This document shows, piece by piece, positions 35,101 through 42,335 of a DNA stretch of 64,000 nt; the stretch's first letter is position 1; each line of letters opens with the position of its first letter. The notes under the pieces are model-generated. The model searched no databases, had not been told where the DNA came from, and saw only the letters and a list, made by a program, of their open reading frames with translations. Source of the stretch: Pelobates cultripes (taxonomy: Eukaryota; Chordata; Amphibia; Anura; Pelobatidae); the NCBI GenBank assembly GCA_933207985.1, contig OW240916.1:291747514-291811513 (forward strand), in the 5' to 3' direction. The translations under genes and the position numbers were made by a program.

Positions 35101-37359
35101 CTTTAGTGCTCCATTTTGTATAGTTTTAGCAATTAATAAATGTTTTGCAGCATTCTGCAATTATCTATTCTTACAAAACATATACTTTGTTTCCTATCAA
35201 ATTAAACAGGGTTTTGTTTTACTTTAATTACATACAAAAATAAAACAAAATTAACATTTGAATAGGATGCATGGCAAAAAGCATTGGATTAGGATTATAT
35301 CATTTTATCTCCTATTATATGAATGGTGTGGTATGTGAGGCTGTTTTTCCCTCTACCTTCTTCAGGGAGGCATATGACATTTAACCCCAGGGGGAGTATG
35401 CGTTGTATGCAACACAAATGAATGTTTAGTTATGGGCCCCTGGGGTGGAGCATTTGGAGAGCAGGGTGGGCCAATGCTCCACTCCGCAGTTTGCATACAA
35501 CTGGGAGAAATAAGGTCCAGGCCAGGGTTTTGGACTGTCTCCAACACATTGCTCAGCTGCAGGTAATCCGCTGCAGCAGTGGGAATAAACCCCTCCCTGC
35601 TAGGCAGGTAAAGAGATTTTTTTTCCCCCTCCTTTGGAGGTTGGAAGCAGCAGGCTGGCTTGGAGCCCTGGGGTGCAGAAGGATAGCAGTCAAGGTGACT
35701 GAGCACTGGAGAGCAGAGAGTAGCTAATAAACAAGGTTGGTGAAACCGGATTTTGTTTAAGTTTATTTCTCGCTAAAGAGGGACATTTAATGTTAGTAAG
35801 CGCTCAGACGAGCTAGGATTGTTTGCAGGCATTTCTGTCTAAATGATGAAAGTAACCTCTACAAAATATACTGACCACTGCATAAGACAAGATAGTCCAT
35901 CTGCAGCTCGCGCTTGTTTGTTGGTGTTGCTTCAATTCATCAGATAAAATGATTTTGGTGTTATCGCAGTTCCTTAATCTGCATTTTGAATAAATTTGGT
36001 CTTTACGGCAGCACCACTACTGAGAAATGCAAGTTCTGGGCCCCCCCCTCCTATCAATATCTGTTAACTACCACTCATTGCAAGGAGCTCATTAACAAGT
36101 CTGACAGAAATTCAAAAAAATGCACAGTATTTCTAACCTGGATACTGGAGGGCTGATAATAGTCCGTAGAGACTTGACATCTTCTGCCAAACAAAAATGA
36201 GGCAAATCAGTATCTGTGTTATGCAATATTTCATGAATTAAGGCTTCCCAGCAAACAAACAAAACTAAAACTAAGCAACACAAAAGAACAAGAAATCAAA
36301 TAAAATTCTACTCTATTCTCTGCATTGCAGGAAGTATTCATGATAATCCAGGGCTACCTGATGGGAAGCTGTAGTGTCTTTGAAGTTCATAGCGATACTT
36401 GGGTCTTGAGTTTGGTGCAAGTCTTCGTTTAAAACACTCTAGACACTGAAAGGAAAATTGTAGAATCCATAACAAAGGCAAATTAACTTGAAATCCCAAT
36501 AGGGCATAATTACCATTCGTTAAAGCCATGTAAATGCTGCCAGTGAACATTAGAAAAAGGGTACACACATGTGTTCACTAAACTGACAAATGGGGAAAAT
36601 GTACAACGGAATTAGAAAATTTAGGTAAAAACATCTAAATTGAAACATTTCTCCAAGTCAGCTATTTTTTACAGCTTGAAACTTGAAAATCTCTGCATTA
36701 TATACACATCTACTTGCATGTGATCTTGCCATTCACGCAATTAGTGGATTACAGTTTCACTGTAATGTATAAGTGGTAGTCTCTCAATCACTTACTCCAG
36801 TAAACTCTCTATTACAGCATTTGCTGTAATGACTAGTGCAAGTTTAAAATAAAACAAACCAAAAAAATAAATAAAACTATATATTTCTGTTGTACTTCCT
36901 TGTTGTGGGCACCTTTATGGATTGATTCTTCGAGTGGCTCATGCGTACTAAAATTCCATACTTGTGCCACCAGAGTGGTTCATTTAATTTACATTTGGTA
37001 GTTATAGTGTGCATTCTGTATTATAGAAGGTTCATTTAATTTACATAGCATGTGAAAAAGCCAGGCATGCGTGGTAAATTCAATATTTATGAGAATTTGA
37101 AAAAAAAAAATGACTAGCACAACCTATAACTAACTTTTACTCAGCTATTTGGATGTGCAACTAAATAATGAGTGACAACTCTACTTTAATATGGTCATAA
37201 TAGAAAGCTATAGCCCAAAATACCCTTTCTTGGCCAGAATTCACAAGTAAACATTGGTTAAGTTGTAAATGTTAATTTTCCCATAAAAACACCCACCTCT
37301 GTATACACACTGTATGTCCCGATGGACTTCCCAGAAAGGGCCTTCAAAACCGCCAACAT
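14052..37359 (-). CDS. GFM2: GFM2, mitochondrial ribosome-releasing elongation factor G2 (complete coding region, 20 exons)
   Basis: GFM2 (EF-G2mt/RRF2mt) is a mitochondrial GTPase that, with MRRF, splits post-termination mitoribosomes. Coding exons, 5' to 3' on the minus strand: 37359-37297, 36445-36358, 36183-36138, 34899-34802, 34628-34503, 33846-33758, 33294-33206, 32185-32125, 31467-31282, 30643-30563, 29375-29227, 27882-27742, 27655-27556, 26514-26325, 24868-24792, 22373-22235, 20531-20352, 18933-18818, 15741-15559, 14177-14052. They total 2328 nt with no frame break: 775 aa, close to the mammalian length. G motifs: AHIDAGKT (residues 74-81), RGIT, DTPGH (split between exons), NKMD (192-195), GSALK. 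The N-terminus is basic and short-hydrophobic, as expected of a mitochondrial presequence. The paralogue GFM1 is excluded by sequence match and by the HEXB-GFM2-NSA2 order. Confidence 0.95.
14494..14647. mobile_element. hAT-type foldback MITE, 138 bp
   Basis: Element 14502-14639 begins CAGGGGGGCCCAAA and ends GGGCACCCCTG; the arms around agatccccagatgtt are inverted. The flanks gcctaagg and gcataagg are an 8-bp target duplication. It lies in the last GFM2 intron. Confidence 0.75.
14795..15535. mobile_element. Retroposon-like repeat related to 27960-28470
   Basis: The opening ttggactagcca and the internal cacctcctaaagtaaag-type text recur, partly inverted, in the region 27960-28470. No open frame and no clear target duplication. 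It ends about 25 bp from GFM2 exon 19. Confidence 0.5.
15559..15741 (-). CDS. GFM2: GFM2 coding exon 19 (domain V)
   Basis: Encodes [37 protein letters not shown] and VPLAEMM, the start of domain V (LEP.M..E). The acceptor is ctctgtacag and the donor ATG|GTAATA. Confidence 0.96.
15742..18817. other. GFM2 intron 18, mostly unrecognised
   Basis: It holds a poly(T) run (16972-16992) and an imperfect direct duplication at 17432-17670. No other supported element. Confidence 0.45.
17432..17670. repeat. Imperfect tandem duplication, 153-bp period
   Basis: ttcctgcagaatctaccagg starts at 17432 and again at 17585; similarity continues through acctcctagttac and the following ctgca/cacata text with scattered differences. 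Confidence 0.75.
18818..18933 (-). CDS. GFM2: GFM2 coding exon 18
   Basis: Encodes [45 protein letters not shown] is typical of EF-G domain IV. The donor is AAG|GTAAAT. Confidence 0.95.
19589..19633 (-). ncRNA. Near-complete type I hammerhead-ribozyme-like motif
   Basis: Minus strand, in order: helix I strand GTTTCTA, C(T)TGATGA, A, stem II GCCA/TGGC around loop GCAG, GAAAC, GC, GTC, helix I strand TAGAAAC. Helix I pairs 7/7 and stem II 4/4. Departures from consensus are one inserted T in CTGATGA and one A before stem II. Hammerheads are known in Penelope-like elements; activity of this copy is untested. Confidence 0.5.
20097..20160. repeat. TA/CATA microsatellite
   Basis: Runs of CA, TA and CATA units lie inside the retroelement at 19330-20335. 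Confidence 0.9.
20352..20531 (-). CDS. GFM2: GFM2 coding exon 17; retroelement inserted beside its donor
   Basis: Encodes [20 protein letters not shown] and ends [15 protein letters not shown] (domain IV). The donor is CAAG|GTGAGAAAAC. Intron bases +3 to +16 form one copy of a 14-bp target-site duplication of a roughly 1-kb retroelement, yet the donor remains a strong match to consensus. Confidence 0.95.
21193..21510. mobile_element. hAT-type foldback MITE, 302 bp
   Basis: Element 21201-21502 starts TAGTGATGTCCCGAAC and ends GTTCGGGACATCACTA. The arms are inverted copies over roughly 130 bp each. Flanks tttagagg at 21193-21200 and 21503-21510 are an exact 8-bp target duplication. It lies in GFM2 intron 16. 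Confidence 0.85.
21511..22234. other. GFM2 intron, nothing recognised
   Basis: Unique-looking sequence with no bounded repeat or exon. Confidence 0.4.
22235..22373 (-). CDS. GFM2: GFM2 coding exon 16
   Basis: Encodes [47 protein letters not shown] is a hallmark of EF-G domain III. The donor is TCAG|GTGCGG. Confidence 0.96.
22374..23190. other. GFM2 intron, nothing recognised
   Basis: No supported element up to the solo LTR at 23196. Confidence 0.4.
23191..24477 (+). mobile_element. Solo LTR with 5-bp target duplication, interrupted by a T2-like MITE
   Basis: LTR 23196-24472 begins TGTGGCGGA and ends TCCGCTACA, giving TG...CA with a 9-bp near-perfect terminal inverted repeat. tgcag flanks it at 23191-23195 and 24473-24477. 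A TATA-like gcataaaag (about 24315) and aataaaa (about 24337) sit in the expected order near the 3' end. It stands antisense in a GFM2 intron. A 5-bp duplication fits Ty3/gypsy-type elements; the family is not proven. No internal region remains. Confidence 0.75.
23334..23781. mobile_element. T2-like MITE, family B, nested in the LTR
   Basis: It starts TTAAAGGACCACTATAGTGCC and shows the family-B palindrome (ggaaaac...gttttcc). It stops at acttcattaa, lacking the usual right arm. Confidence 0.65.
24708..24770. repeat. GT/TA/CA microsatellite
   Basis: A (GT)n, then (TA)n-like, then (CA)n run about 20 bp from GFM2 exon 15. Confidence 0.9.
24792..24868 (-). CDS. GFM2: GFM2 coding exon 15
   Basis: A 77-nt exon encoding [26 protein letters not shown] of domain III. 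The acceptor is aaaatatag and the donor CAA|GTAAGC. Confidence 0.94.
25490..26005 (-). mobile_element. LTR-like repeat, possible solo LTR
   Basis: Read on the minus strand it starts TGTTGTAGAATTATTAGG. It has GC-rich promoter-like text, TTTAAAAGG and CATTAAACTTCTC motifs, then an R/U5-like end finishing GTGCACGCA. This order resembles a retroviral LTR. No target duplication could be fixed, so the call is tentative. Confidence 0.4.
26325..26514 (-). CDS. GFM2: GFM2 coding exon 14
   Basis: Encodes [17 protein letters not shown], a charged Arg/Lys/Asp linker, then [13 protein letters not shown]. The linker is the variable insertion seen in GFM2 proteins; PEPVF.C.IEPPS starts domain III. The donor is CCAG|GTACAG. 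Confidence 0.94.
26515..27130. other. GFM2 intron, nothing recognised
   Basis: Unique-looking sequence before the T2-like repeat. Confidence 0.4.
27130..27540. mobile_element. T2-like MITE, family C
   Basis: The right end is ggtgactatagtgtccctttat. The internal text gatctacctccttgac and cagccaatcac is shared with 61745-62190. The left end (gaaaactatagggtcag) is degraded. It abuts GFM2 exon 13. Confidence 0.5.
27556..27655 (-). CDS. GFM2: GFM2 coding exon 13
   Basis: Encodes [33 protein letters not shown] of domain II. The acceptor is taaacag and the donor CAG|GTAAGC. Confidence 0.93.
27742..27882 (-). CDS. GFM2: GFM2 coding exon 12 (domain II start)
   Basis: Encodes [36 protein letters not shown], ending NQNC. 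This is the start of the OB-like domain II, with [12 protein letters not shown] strongly conserved. The donor is CAC|GTACGT. Confidence 0.95.
27955..28470. mobile_element. Retroposon-like repeat with perfect hairpin
   Basis: It starts ttggactagccaacg like the repeat at 14795 and contains a perfect 58-bp inverted repeat. The downstream part (tactttaggaggtaatc) matches the 14940 region in inverse orientation. Non-coding. Confidence 0.55.
28011..28155. repeat. Perfect 58-bp inverted repeat with 29-bp spacer
   Basis: Arms 28011-28068 and 28098-28155 are exact reverse complements by direct base-by-base comparison. Arm starts are aagaggacca and tttctcttat. Confidence 0.95.
28540..28979. mobile_element. 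T2-like MITE, family B, with duplicated right tip
   Basis: It starts TTAAAGGGAATCTATGG. The right end cctatagtgtcccttt is repeated twice in tandem (about 28942-28978). Internal words match the family-B copies at 44294 and 45480. Confidence 0.6.
29227..29375 (-). CDS. GFM2: GFM2 coding exon 11 (G5)
   Basis: Encodes [53 protein letters not shown] is the G5 motif that closes the G domain. The donor TTTGT|GTAAGT is chosen over TTT|GTGTAA because it keeps frame into KWYENDL. Confidence 0.94.
29376..30562. other. GFM2 intron 10 with a CpG-richer unidentified block
   Basis: 29830-30250 is more CpG-rich than its surroundings and probably a repeat; its longest frame has no recognisable protein. The remainder shows nothing. 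Confidence 0.35.
30563..30643 (-). CDS. GFM2: GFM2 coding exon 10
   Basis: An 81-nt exon encoding [27 protein letters not shown]. The acceptor is cttccag and the donor AAG|GTGCCT. It is too short to appear as a long open frame but joins in phase 0 on both sides. Confidence 0.93.
30644..31281. other. GFM2 intron 9, nothing recognised
   Basis: No repeat or exon supported. Confidence 0.4.
31282..31467 (-). CDS. GFM2: GFM2 coding exon 9
   Basis: A 186-nt exon beginning [17 protein letters not shown] and ending ARNILIEQ, the G' insertion characteristic of EF-G proteins. The donor is CAA|GTAAAAG. Open frame continues a short way into the intron before a stop. Confidence 0.94.
31468..32124. other. 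GFM2 intron 8, GC-AG type
   Basis: The intron is spliced from GCAAGT (32124 downward) to TTTCAG at 31468. No repeat recognised apart from an A/T-rich run near 31560. Confidence 0.6.
32125..32185 (-). CDS. GFM2: GFM2 coding exon 8, followed by a GC-AG intron
   Basis: Encodes [20 protein letters not shown]. The acceptor is ttacttctag. The donor reads CAG|GCAAGT, a non-canonical GC 5' splice site whose other positions match the U1 consensus perfectly, as is usual for functional GC-AG introns. Confidence 0.93.
32186..33205. other. GFM2 intron 7, nothing recognised
   Basis: AT-rich, no bounded repeat. Confidence 0.4.
33206..33294 (-). CDS. GFM2: GFM2 coding exon 7 (G4 NKMD)
   Basis: Encodes [34 protein letters not shown] is the guanine-specificity motif. 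The donor is CCAG|GTACTG. Confidence 0.96.
33758..33846 (-). CDS. GFM2: GFM2 coding exon 6 (G3 end)
   Basis: Encodes (G)[19 protein letters not shown] and [14 protein letters not shown] completes the DTPGH G3 motif. The donor is GAG|GTAAGTG. Confidence 0.95.
33847..34502. other. GFM2 intron 5, nothing recognised
   Basis: No bounded repeat or extra exon seen. Confidence 0.4.
34503..34628 (-). CDS. GFM2: GFM2 coding exon 5 (switch I)
   Basis: Encodes [20 protein letters not shown], then [27 protein letters not shown] is the G2/switch I element. The exon ends inside the Gly of DTPG, so the G3 motif spans the splice junction. Confidence 0.96.
34802..34899 (-). CDS. GFM2: GFM2 coding exon 4 (G1 P-loop)
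   Basis: Encodes [20 protein letters not shown] and [20 protein letters not shown] is the GTP-binding P-loop of translational GTPases. The donor is GGAG|GTGAGC. Confidence 0.96.
34900..36137. other. GFM2 intron 3 with GC-richer repeat-like block
   Basis: 35330-35870 is GC-richer and contains aataaacaagg. It could be an LTR fragment, but no TG...CA ends with a target duplication were found. Confidence 0.35.
36138..36183 (-). CDS. GFM2: GFM2 coding exon 3
   Basis: A 46-nt exon encoding [16 protein letters not shown], the linker just before the G domain. It matches the family segment KSL..II.PP. The donor is CAG|GTTAGA. Confidence 0.9.
36358..36445 (-). CDS. GFM2: GFM2 coding exon 2
   Basis: The acceptor is tcctttcag and the donor CAG|GTAGCC. 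It encodes an Arg/Lys-rich stretch ([20 protein letters not shown]) consistent with the presequence. This region is poorly conserved in the family; the assignment rests on splice phase and position. Confidence 0.8.
36446..37296. other. GFM2 intron 1 (coding), nothing recognised
   Basis: AT-rich; a short direct repeat ggttcatttaatttac occurs near 36977 and 37029. Confidence 0.4.
37297..37359 (-). CDS. GFM2: GFM2 coding exon 1 (start codon)
   Basis: The ATG lies at 37359-37357. It opens [21 protein letters not shown], which joins in phase 0 to the next exon through the donor GAG|GTGGGT. The segment is hydrophobic and basic, suiting a mitochondrial targeting peptide. The 5' boundary of this exon is not clear; upstream 5' UTR exon(s) probably lie near the promoter at 45 kb, about 7.6 kb away. 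Confidence 0.8.
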
Positions 37360-37452
37360 GATTTCTTCTTTATTAACTTTGGCTTAATTTAATAAGATGC
37401 ATTTCCTTACTGCAACATTCTATGGAAATAACAAGCAACAATTTAGAATAAA

Positions 37453-37483
37453 AAAATATAAATATATATATATATATATATAT

Positions 37484-37543
<60 letters not shown>
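37453..37543. repeat. TA-CATA-CA compound microsatellite
   Basis: (TA)n, (CATA)n, then (CA)n, ending about 78 bp before the Penelope-like element. Confidence 0.95.
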
Positions 37544-37548
<5 letters not shown>

Positions 37549-37675
37549 CAAACGATTCTGCTCTCCAGCTATCCCTTGAAGTATTGCCTGGTGCTCAACT
37601 GCACAATGTATAGATGGATGAAAAAAGCCAGCACTCTGGGTCTTGTAAATAAAAACTTCTCAGGTTTTATTCCAA

Positions 37676-37720
37676 CAGTCAACGTTTCAGTTCTAATTGA
37701 ACTTTCTTCAGGACATAAAT
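37676..37720 (-). ncRNA. Hammerhead-like motif, inverted arm of the Penelope-like element
   Basis: Minus strand: CTGAAGA, A, AGTTC/GAACT stem II with loop aatta, GAAAC, GTTGAC. The core boxes are present; one extra A precedes stem II. Confidence 0.4.
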
Positions 37721-38298
37721 AACTTATATTAACAATATTGACTATAAATAAAGAAAAACTCACACACCCCAACCTCGATCACCTGTGTGCTGGCGTACAG
37801 CCATCACCGATGCGCATGCTTGATTAAGCTCCGTCCCCTACTGACGTCCCTTCCGGGTGCTGTGCCTCTGTTTCCAAGGTAACCCACAGAAACAAACCAT
37901 CACCTTGTGAATGAATGAGGACAAGTGAAATAAATACCGGTATGCACGATGTGTAAATCGTTATAAGTGCCCATAAATGTAGCTGTTTCAACTACTTATT
38001 AATCTATATACAGGGATGGAAAATGAAGTGCATAATGGGTATAAGCAAACCAAAGATTCAATTGCATCAATCTTACATTGATAGTGTGCAAATCGCAGGA
38101 TTAATTTCCCGAGTATAAAGAATGCTACTTTAAAGTGACAGTGCATCCACATTACTTGAAAGGGTCTGTGCCAAAAAATAACAGCGTAAAAACATGTGAC
38201 CACTCATATACAATGAGAAAAGTGCCCAAAATGTGCTAATATACAAGTGAATGAAGAAATACATTACAGTATAATATTAATATTCCTCATCCATATAC

Positions 38299-38306
<8 letters not shown>

Positions 38307-38348
<42 letters not shown>

Positions 38349-38351
38349 TAT
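38307..38351. repeat. (AT)n microsatellite within the inverted arm
   Basis: A run of AT units absent from the corresponding place in the main arm (about 41615). Confidence 0.9.
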
Positions 38352-38840
38352 GGTCTGAATGATTGCAATGTTAAGGAGACAGTTACTGAGAAAACTCAGA
38401 CTGTATCCCTTTTGGGGAAAACCATGCACACAATATTATTACTTGTGTGAGGGTGTTCGATTGATTTAGTGGGGATAAGATGTCCACAAGTAACACCCCA
38501 AGCACCTGACACATCCAGGATTAAGGAATTTATTCTGGTCTGACAAATAGCTCTATTCAGGATCCGTGCAGACCAATAGGTCTCGCAAATTCCTTTCTCT
38601 CTTATGACATTTCAAGGGTTTCTGTTGAAAAATTGTTGGTAGGGATGAATCTCCAGTTAAAATATTCCAATTATCTCTCACTACTGCTGACCGTTTATTA
38701 CTTGCTGAGTTATACTTCATTGTGGTTTTTGTGGACCGGGTGTCTCTGATCTCTCTTTAACAACCAATCTAGCTCTTGCCAAAGCTGCATCCAGAAAAAA
38801 CTGGTTGTAACCCCTGACTAGAAATTTATTATACATATCC

Positions 38841-39269
38841 TCAATTTGTCAGCGCATTCAGAGAGAGAGTTATTCCTGAACACTCAAGAATTGAGTAAAC
38901 GGCAAAGATTTTTTTAATATGTACAGGATGCGCACTCGATGCGTGGAGGATAGTATTGCGGTCTGTTGGTTTAGAAAAAACTCGGTGCTCCAATTTTTGA
39001 TTTTGAATGAATATCTCCAGATCCAAATATTGCACTGTTTTTGTGTCAATGTTCCCTGTCATCTTGATTGGGCTGGGAAGGTTATTAATGTGTTGCACAA
39101 AATTTCCAGCTCTGCTGTGCCTCTCCACATTATCAAGATGTCATCGATGAAACGTACATATTTAATGATTTTATTTGAAAATGGTTTTAGGATATTCTCT
39201 TCCTAAGACGTGTGCATATATGCATTGGCATACATGGCACCACTGCAGCACCCATGGATGTTCCCGACA
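38841..39269 (-). pseudogene. Inverted fragment of the Penelope-like RT ORF
   Basis: The minus strand repeats the RT text (FVQHINNLPSPIKMTGNIDT, KPTDRNTILHASSAHPVHIK) with a few substitutions and a frame change. It ends at gttcccgac where the forward copy begins. Confidence 0.9.
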
Positions 39270-39270
39270 C

Positions 39271-41199
39271 AAAATCCAACACAGTAACATATCTAAAGAG
39301 CAACATCAATTAATTAAAGGTTTGGCCAACGATCCCTCAATTGTCTTGAGACCAGCAGACAAGGGAGGGGGTATTGTGATCCTTAACTACAAAGATTACT
39401 CTTTGGAAATTAAGAGACAACTTGAAGATCGAAATACATACAGTTCTCTACCACATGATCCAACTTTGGAGGTGATGATGAAAATTGAAGAAGTATTGGA
39501 GATGGGACTATTGGCAGAATATATTGATTTAGACCTGTTTAATTTCCTAAAGAAAAGCAATCCGAGAACCCCTATCCTATAGACATTGCCAAAAATCCAT
39601 AAAAGTCTACAGTCACCTCCTGGACGTCCGATAGTCTCCGCAATAGGAGGAGTTTTGGAACCTATAGCAAAATACCTTGACTTCCTTTTCAAAACAACGG
39701 TGGAAAACATACCTACGTGTATTAAGGACACACAGGATTTGATTACAATATTGGGTAAAGTTGAACATATCCCTGACAATCTTGTACTTATGACTTTAGA
39801 TGTGCAAAGCCTTTATACAGTTATTCCCCATGAAGAAGGAATTGAAGCTATGAGACAAATATTATCCAACTCAACATATTATCAAGGACCTCCCATTGAA
39901 TTTGTTATGGAATTAATGCTGTTAACTATACAACAGAATTATTTTAAGTTTGAAACCAGTTGGTACATGCAGAAGTCGGGAACATCCATGGGTGCTGCAA
40001 TGGCGCCCATGTATGCTAATGCATATATGCATACATTTGAGGAGGAGAATATCCTAAAACCATTTTCAAATATTAAATATGTACATTTTATCGATGACAT
40101 CTTGATATTGTGGAGAGGCACAGTAGAGGAAGCTGGACATTTTGTGCAACACATTAATAACCTCCCCAGCCCAATCAAGATGACAGGGAACATTGACACA
40201 AAAACAGTGCACTATTTGGATCTGGAGATATTCATTCAAAATCAAAAATTGGAGCACCGACCTTTTTCTAAACCAACAGACCGCAATACTATCCTCCACG
40301 CATCGAGTGCGCATCCTGTGCATATTAAAAAATCTTTGCCGTTTACTCAATTCTTGAGAGTGTTCAGGAATAACTCTCTCTCTGAATGCGCTGACAAACA
40401 AATTGAGGATATGAATAATAAATTTATAATCAGGGGTTACAACCAGTTTATTCTGGATGCAGCTTTGGCAAGAGCTAGATTGATTGTTAAACAGAGATCA
40501 GAGACACCCGGTCCACAAAAACCACAAAGATTGACCTTTCCAATGAAGTATAACTCGGCAAGTAATAAACGGTCAGCAGTAGTGAGAGATAATTGGAATA
40601 TTTTAACTGGAGATTCATCCTTACCAACAATTTTTCAACAGAAACCCTTGATATGTCATAAGAGAGAAAGGAATTTGCAAGACCTATTGGTCTGCACATA
40701 TCCTGAACAGAGCTATTTGTCAGACCAGAATAAATTCCTTAATCTTGGATGTGTCAGGTGCTTGGGGTGTGTTACTTGTGGACATCTTATCCTCACTAAA
40801 TCATTCGAACACCCTCACACAAGTAAAAAATATTCTATTAGACATCAGATCACATTAAGAACTAATCATGTGATTTATAAATTGTCATGCCCATGCGGAT
40901 TAAATTACGTTGGAAAAACTGAGACACCATTATGTGAGCGAATCCGTGGGCATAGATCCAGTATTAGAACAGCAATCCGTGACGGGAATACAGACAAACC
41001 GGTGGCACGTAATTTTTGGGAATTTAAGCATCCATTATCTACACTGAAATGCGTAGCTATTGATCATATTCCCATATCTCGAAGAGGGGGTAATCGAGCG
41101 ATTTTATTATTACAAAGAGATACCTTCTGGATCCGGGAATTGAACACTATTGCACCTATGGGACTCAATGAAAAATTGACGTATATGCCATTTATATAG
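39271..41199 (+). pseudogene. Penelope-like RT/GIY-YIG endonuclease ORF, 5'-truncated with one in-frame stop
   Basis: The frame is open from the junction to a TAG at 39583-39585, then from 39586 to TGA or TAA-type stop at 41197-41199 (537 aa after the break, same frame). RT landmarks are LPKIHK, SPPGRPIVS, LDVQSLYTVIPH, GTSMGAAMAPMYAN and the catalytic FIDDILILW. A CVRCLGCVTC zinc-ribbon-like segment precedes IYKLSCPCGLNYVGKTETPL and RIRGH, the GIY-YIG nuclease core. The 5' part of the ORF is missing at the inverted junction, so this copy cannot make a full protein. Confidence 0.9.
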
Positions 41200-42212
41200 A
41201 CCCCTATGGGGCCATAGGCCTGGGTTGTATATTCGTTAATATTCCAGTTTTTAATAATTTTTTTGATATCCCTTTCTCTGTCTTTACAATAGAGATTTCT
41301 TATCCTCATTAGAGTGATATTGGACTTAGATACATCTAATAATTGAATATATGCTCTTTATTTGAATAGGGTAATATAGATTGCATCCAGAGGATATAAT
41401 GAAGAGTAAGAGGGTTTGTCTGTATTTTTTGGAGCAGAACCCTATTGGGAAGCTCACATTAATTATATTTTTTATTCTGTTTCTTTTATGTTTATTTAGA
41501 CCTTGATCATGATGTATATAATAATATTGTGTGCATGTTTTTCCCCAAAAGGGATACAGTCAGAGTTTTCTCAGTAACTGTCTCCTTAACATTGCAATCA
41601 TTCAGACCTCTTTATATTTATAAATATTTATGCACTTTAGTATATGGATGAGGAATATTAATATTATACTGTAATGTATTTCTTCATTCACTTGTATATT
41701 AGCACATTTTGGGCACTTTTCTCATTGTATATGAGTGGTCACATGTTTTTACGCTGTTATTTTTTGGCACAGACCCTTTCAAGTAATGTGGATGCACTGT
41801 CACTTTAAAGTAGCATTCTTTATACTCGGGAAATTAATCCTGCGATTTGCACACTATCAATGTAAGATTGATGCAATTGAATCTTTGGTTTGCTTATACC
41901 CATTATGCACTTCATTTTCCATCCCTGTATATAGATTAATAAGTAGTTGAAACAGCTACATTTATGGGCACTTATAACGATTTACACATCGTGCATATTT
42001 ATTTCACTTGTCCTCATTCATTCACAAGGTGATGGTTTGTTTCTGTGGGTTACCTTGGAAACGGAGGCACGGCACCTGGAAGGGACGTCAGTAGGGGGCG
42101 GAGCTTAATTACGCATGCGCATTGGTGATGGCTGTACGTCGCCACACAGGTGATCGAGGTTGGGGTGAGTGAGTTTTTCCTTATTTATAGTCAATATTGT
42201 TAATATAAGTTA

Positions 42213-42258
42213 TTTATGTCCTGAAGAAAGTTCAATTAGAACTGAAAAGTTGACTGTT
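42213..42258 (+). ncRNA. Hammerhead-like motif, main arm of the Penelope-like element
   Basis: CTGAAGA (42221), stem II AGTTC/GAACT, GAAA, AGTTGAC. It is the counterpart of 37676-37720 with C to A after GAAA. Such motifs lie in the terminal repeats of Penelope-like elements. Confidence 0.4.
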
Positions 42259-42304
42259 GGAATAAAACCTGAGAAGTTTTTATTTACAAGACAGAGTGCT
42301 GGCT

Positions 42305-42310
<6 letters not shown>

Positions 42311-42335
<25 letters not shown>

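Larger units (their letters stand above)
37621..42310 (+). mobile_element. Penelope-like retroelement with inverted partial copy
   Basis: The main part runs on the plus strand (39270-42310). An inverted partial copy of its 3' portion occupies 37621-39269. Outer ends match as an inverted repeat (agccagcactctgggtcttg against its complement at 42287-42305). The inverted arm lacks about 690 bp corresponding to roughly 40834-41520, that is the GIY-YIG region. It lies in the 5' intron of GFM2, opposite to GFM2. RT plus C-terminal GIY-YIG is diagnostic of endonuclease-bearing Penelope-like elements. Confidence 0.88.

Noticed and set aside
14052..37359. Assignment of the minus-strand GTPase as GFM1 or bacterial fusA
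   Set aside because: The intron-rich structure, residues such as [16 protein letters not shown] and the HEXB/NSA2 neighbours identify vertebrate GFM2.
39586..41199. 537-aa open frame as a host gene or telomerase-like RT
   Set aside because: RT plus GIY-YIG, an inverted partial copy alongside and truncation show a Penelope-like element.
42221..42258. Claim that the Penelope-like hammerheads are active ribozymes
   Set aside because: Extra base before stem II and an imperfect helix III; sequence alone cannot show activity, so they are labelled hammerhead-like only.
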